NCBI GenBank assembly: GCA_005240015.1 | Contig: SBBV01000444.1 | Span: 1-6,115, forward strand | Direction of reading: 5' to 3' | DNA length: 6,115 nucleotides | DNA from: Candidatus Odyssella thessalonicensis | GTDB taxonomy: Bacteria > Pseudomonadota > Alphaproteobacteria > Bin65 | Shown: positions 5,710 through 6,115 of the stretch, one piece after another | Position numbering within the stretch: position 1 is the stretch's first letter | Layout of the letters: each line of letters opens with the position of its first letter | Position numbers and translations under genes: made by a program | The notes under the pieces: model-generated | The model's input: the letters and a program-made list of their open reading frames with translations, nothing else | Databases searched by the model: none | Told to the model about the DNA's origin: nothing

Positions 5710-6115
5710 ATGGCGCGTAGCCATGACCGAAGCGAAGCGGGCGCGGCGCTGACGGCGGTGATCCTCGAAGTGTTTCACGCCGGCTTCAAGCTGCGCGCGC
5801 TCGGGCGGCGCACCGGCTTCGTGAGCGAACGCGGCGGCGTCTGGGGCTTGCTGCGCTCGCTGAAGAATGGCGGCCCGCAGACAGTGCCGGCGCTGGCGCG
5901 CGCGCGGCCGGTGGCGCGGCAGCACATCCAAAAGCTTGCCGATTCCATGGCCACGGACGGCCTCGTCGCGTTCAAACCCAATCCCGCGCACCGGCGCTCG
6001 CAGCTTGTGGTGATCACGCCGGCAGGCGAGCGGCACTACGAGGCGCTCGCGAAGCGGCTCGCGCGTATGAGCGCCGCGCTCGCAGCCGACATGGACACGC
6101 GCAAGATCGCCGCCA
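5710..6115 (+). CDS. MarR-family transcriptional regulator (3' end cut by window)
   Basis: The frame is open from the ATG at 5710 to the window end, giving 135 residues with no stop reached. The centre has a winged helix-turn-helix: VPALARARPVARQHIQKLAD (about 59-78) covers the helix-turn-helix, and DGLVAFKPNPAHRRSQLVV (about 83-101) is the wing with its basic tip. ITPAGERHYEAL (102-113) begins the C-terminal dimerisation helix. This layout is typical of MarR regulators, dimers that usually repress nearby or divergent genes and often respond to a small ligand or oxidant. There is no cysteine in the visible part, so OhrR-type thiol sensing is not supported. The start is backed by GGGAGAG at 5693-5699, ten bases upstream. 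The gene diverges from the minus-strand operon, so it may control it, itself, or both. Family call is firm; target and ligand are unknown. Confidence 0.87.
   Translation, partial: MARSHDRSEAGAALTAVILEVFHAGFKLRALGRRTGFVSERGGVWGLLRSLKNGGPQTVPALARARPVARQHIQKLADSMATDGLVAFKPNPAHRRSQLVVITPAGERHYEALAKRLARMSAALAADMDTRKIAA

Overview
The window is compact, GC-rich DNA with little space between genes. Its gene families suggest an alphaproteobacterium, probably of the Hyphomicrobiales (Rhizobiales); that placement is inferred from recalled family resemblance and base composition, with no database search. I see no rRNA, tRNA, CRISPR array, transposase, integrase or phage gene, so it reads as ordinary chromosome.

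Left part, plus strand: the 3' portion of a CorA/ZntB-type metal transporter gene (truncated by the window edge) ends at 839. After 35 bases comes a complete short ArsC-family reductase gene (875-1222).

Middle, minus strand: three genes lie head to tail with gaps of 30 and 36 bases and probably form one transcription unit, read right to left. First is a small exported cysteine-rich protein (5068-5379). Second is a glucose-fructose-oxidoreductase-like Gfo/Idh/MocA dehydrogenase (3919-5037). Third is an 887-residue protein joining an acyl-activating (AMP-binding) enzyme, an acyl carrier domain and a PlsC-type acyltransferase in one chain (1219-3882). The last gene meets arsC tail to tail, and the two stop codons share one CTAG palindrome.

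Right part: about 330 bases without a convincing gene separate the small exported protein from a divergent MarR-type regulator (5710 to the window end, incomplete). Just upstream of the regulator are three GACAA/TTGTC half-sites spaced exactly 10 bp apart, a good candidate operator.

The most notable item is the AMP-binding/ACP/PlsC fusion. It contains what is needed to activate a fatty acid, hold it on its own carrier domain and pass it to a lysolipid or similar acceptor. Its domain order is the reverse of the known bifunctional Aas protein, and it has an additional built-in carrier domain. Whether the oxidoreductase and the exported protein act with it is suggested only by gene order.
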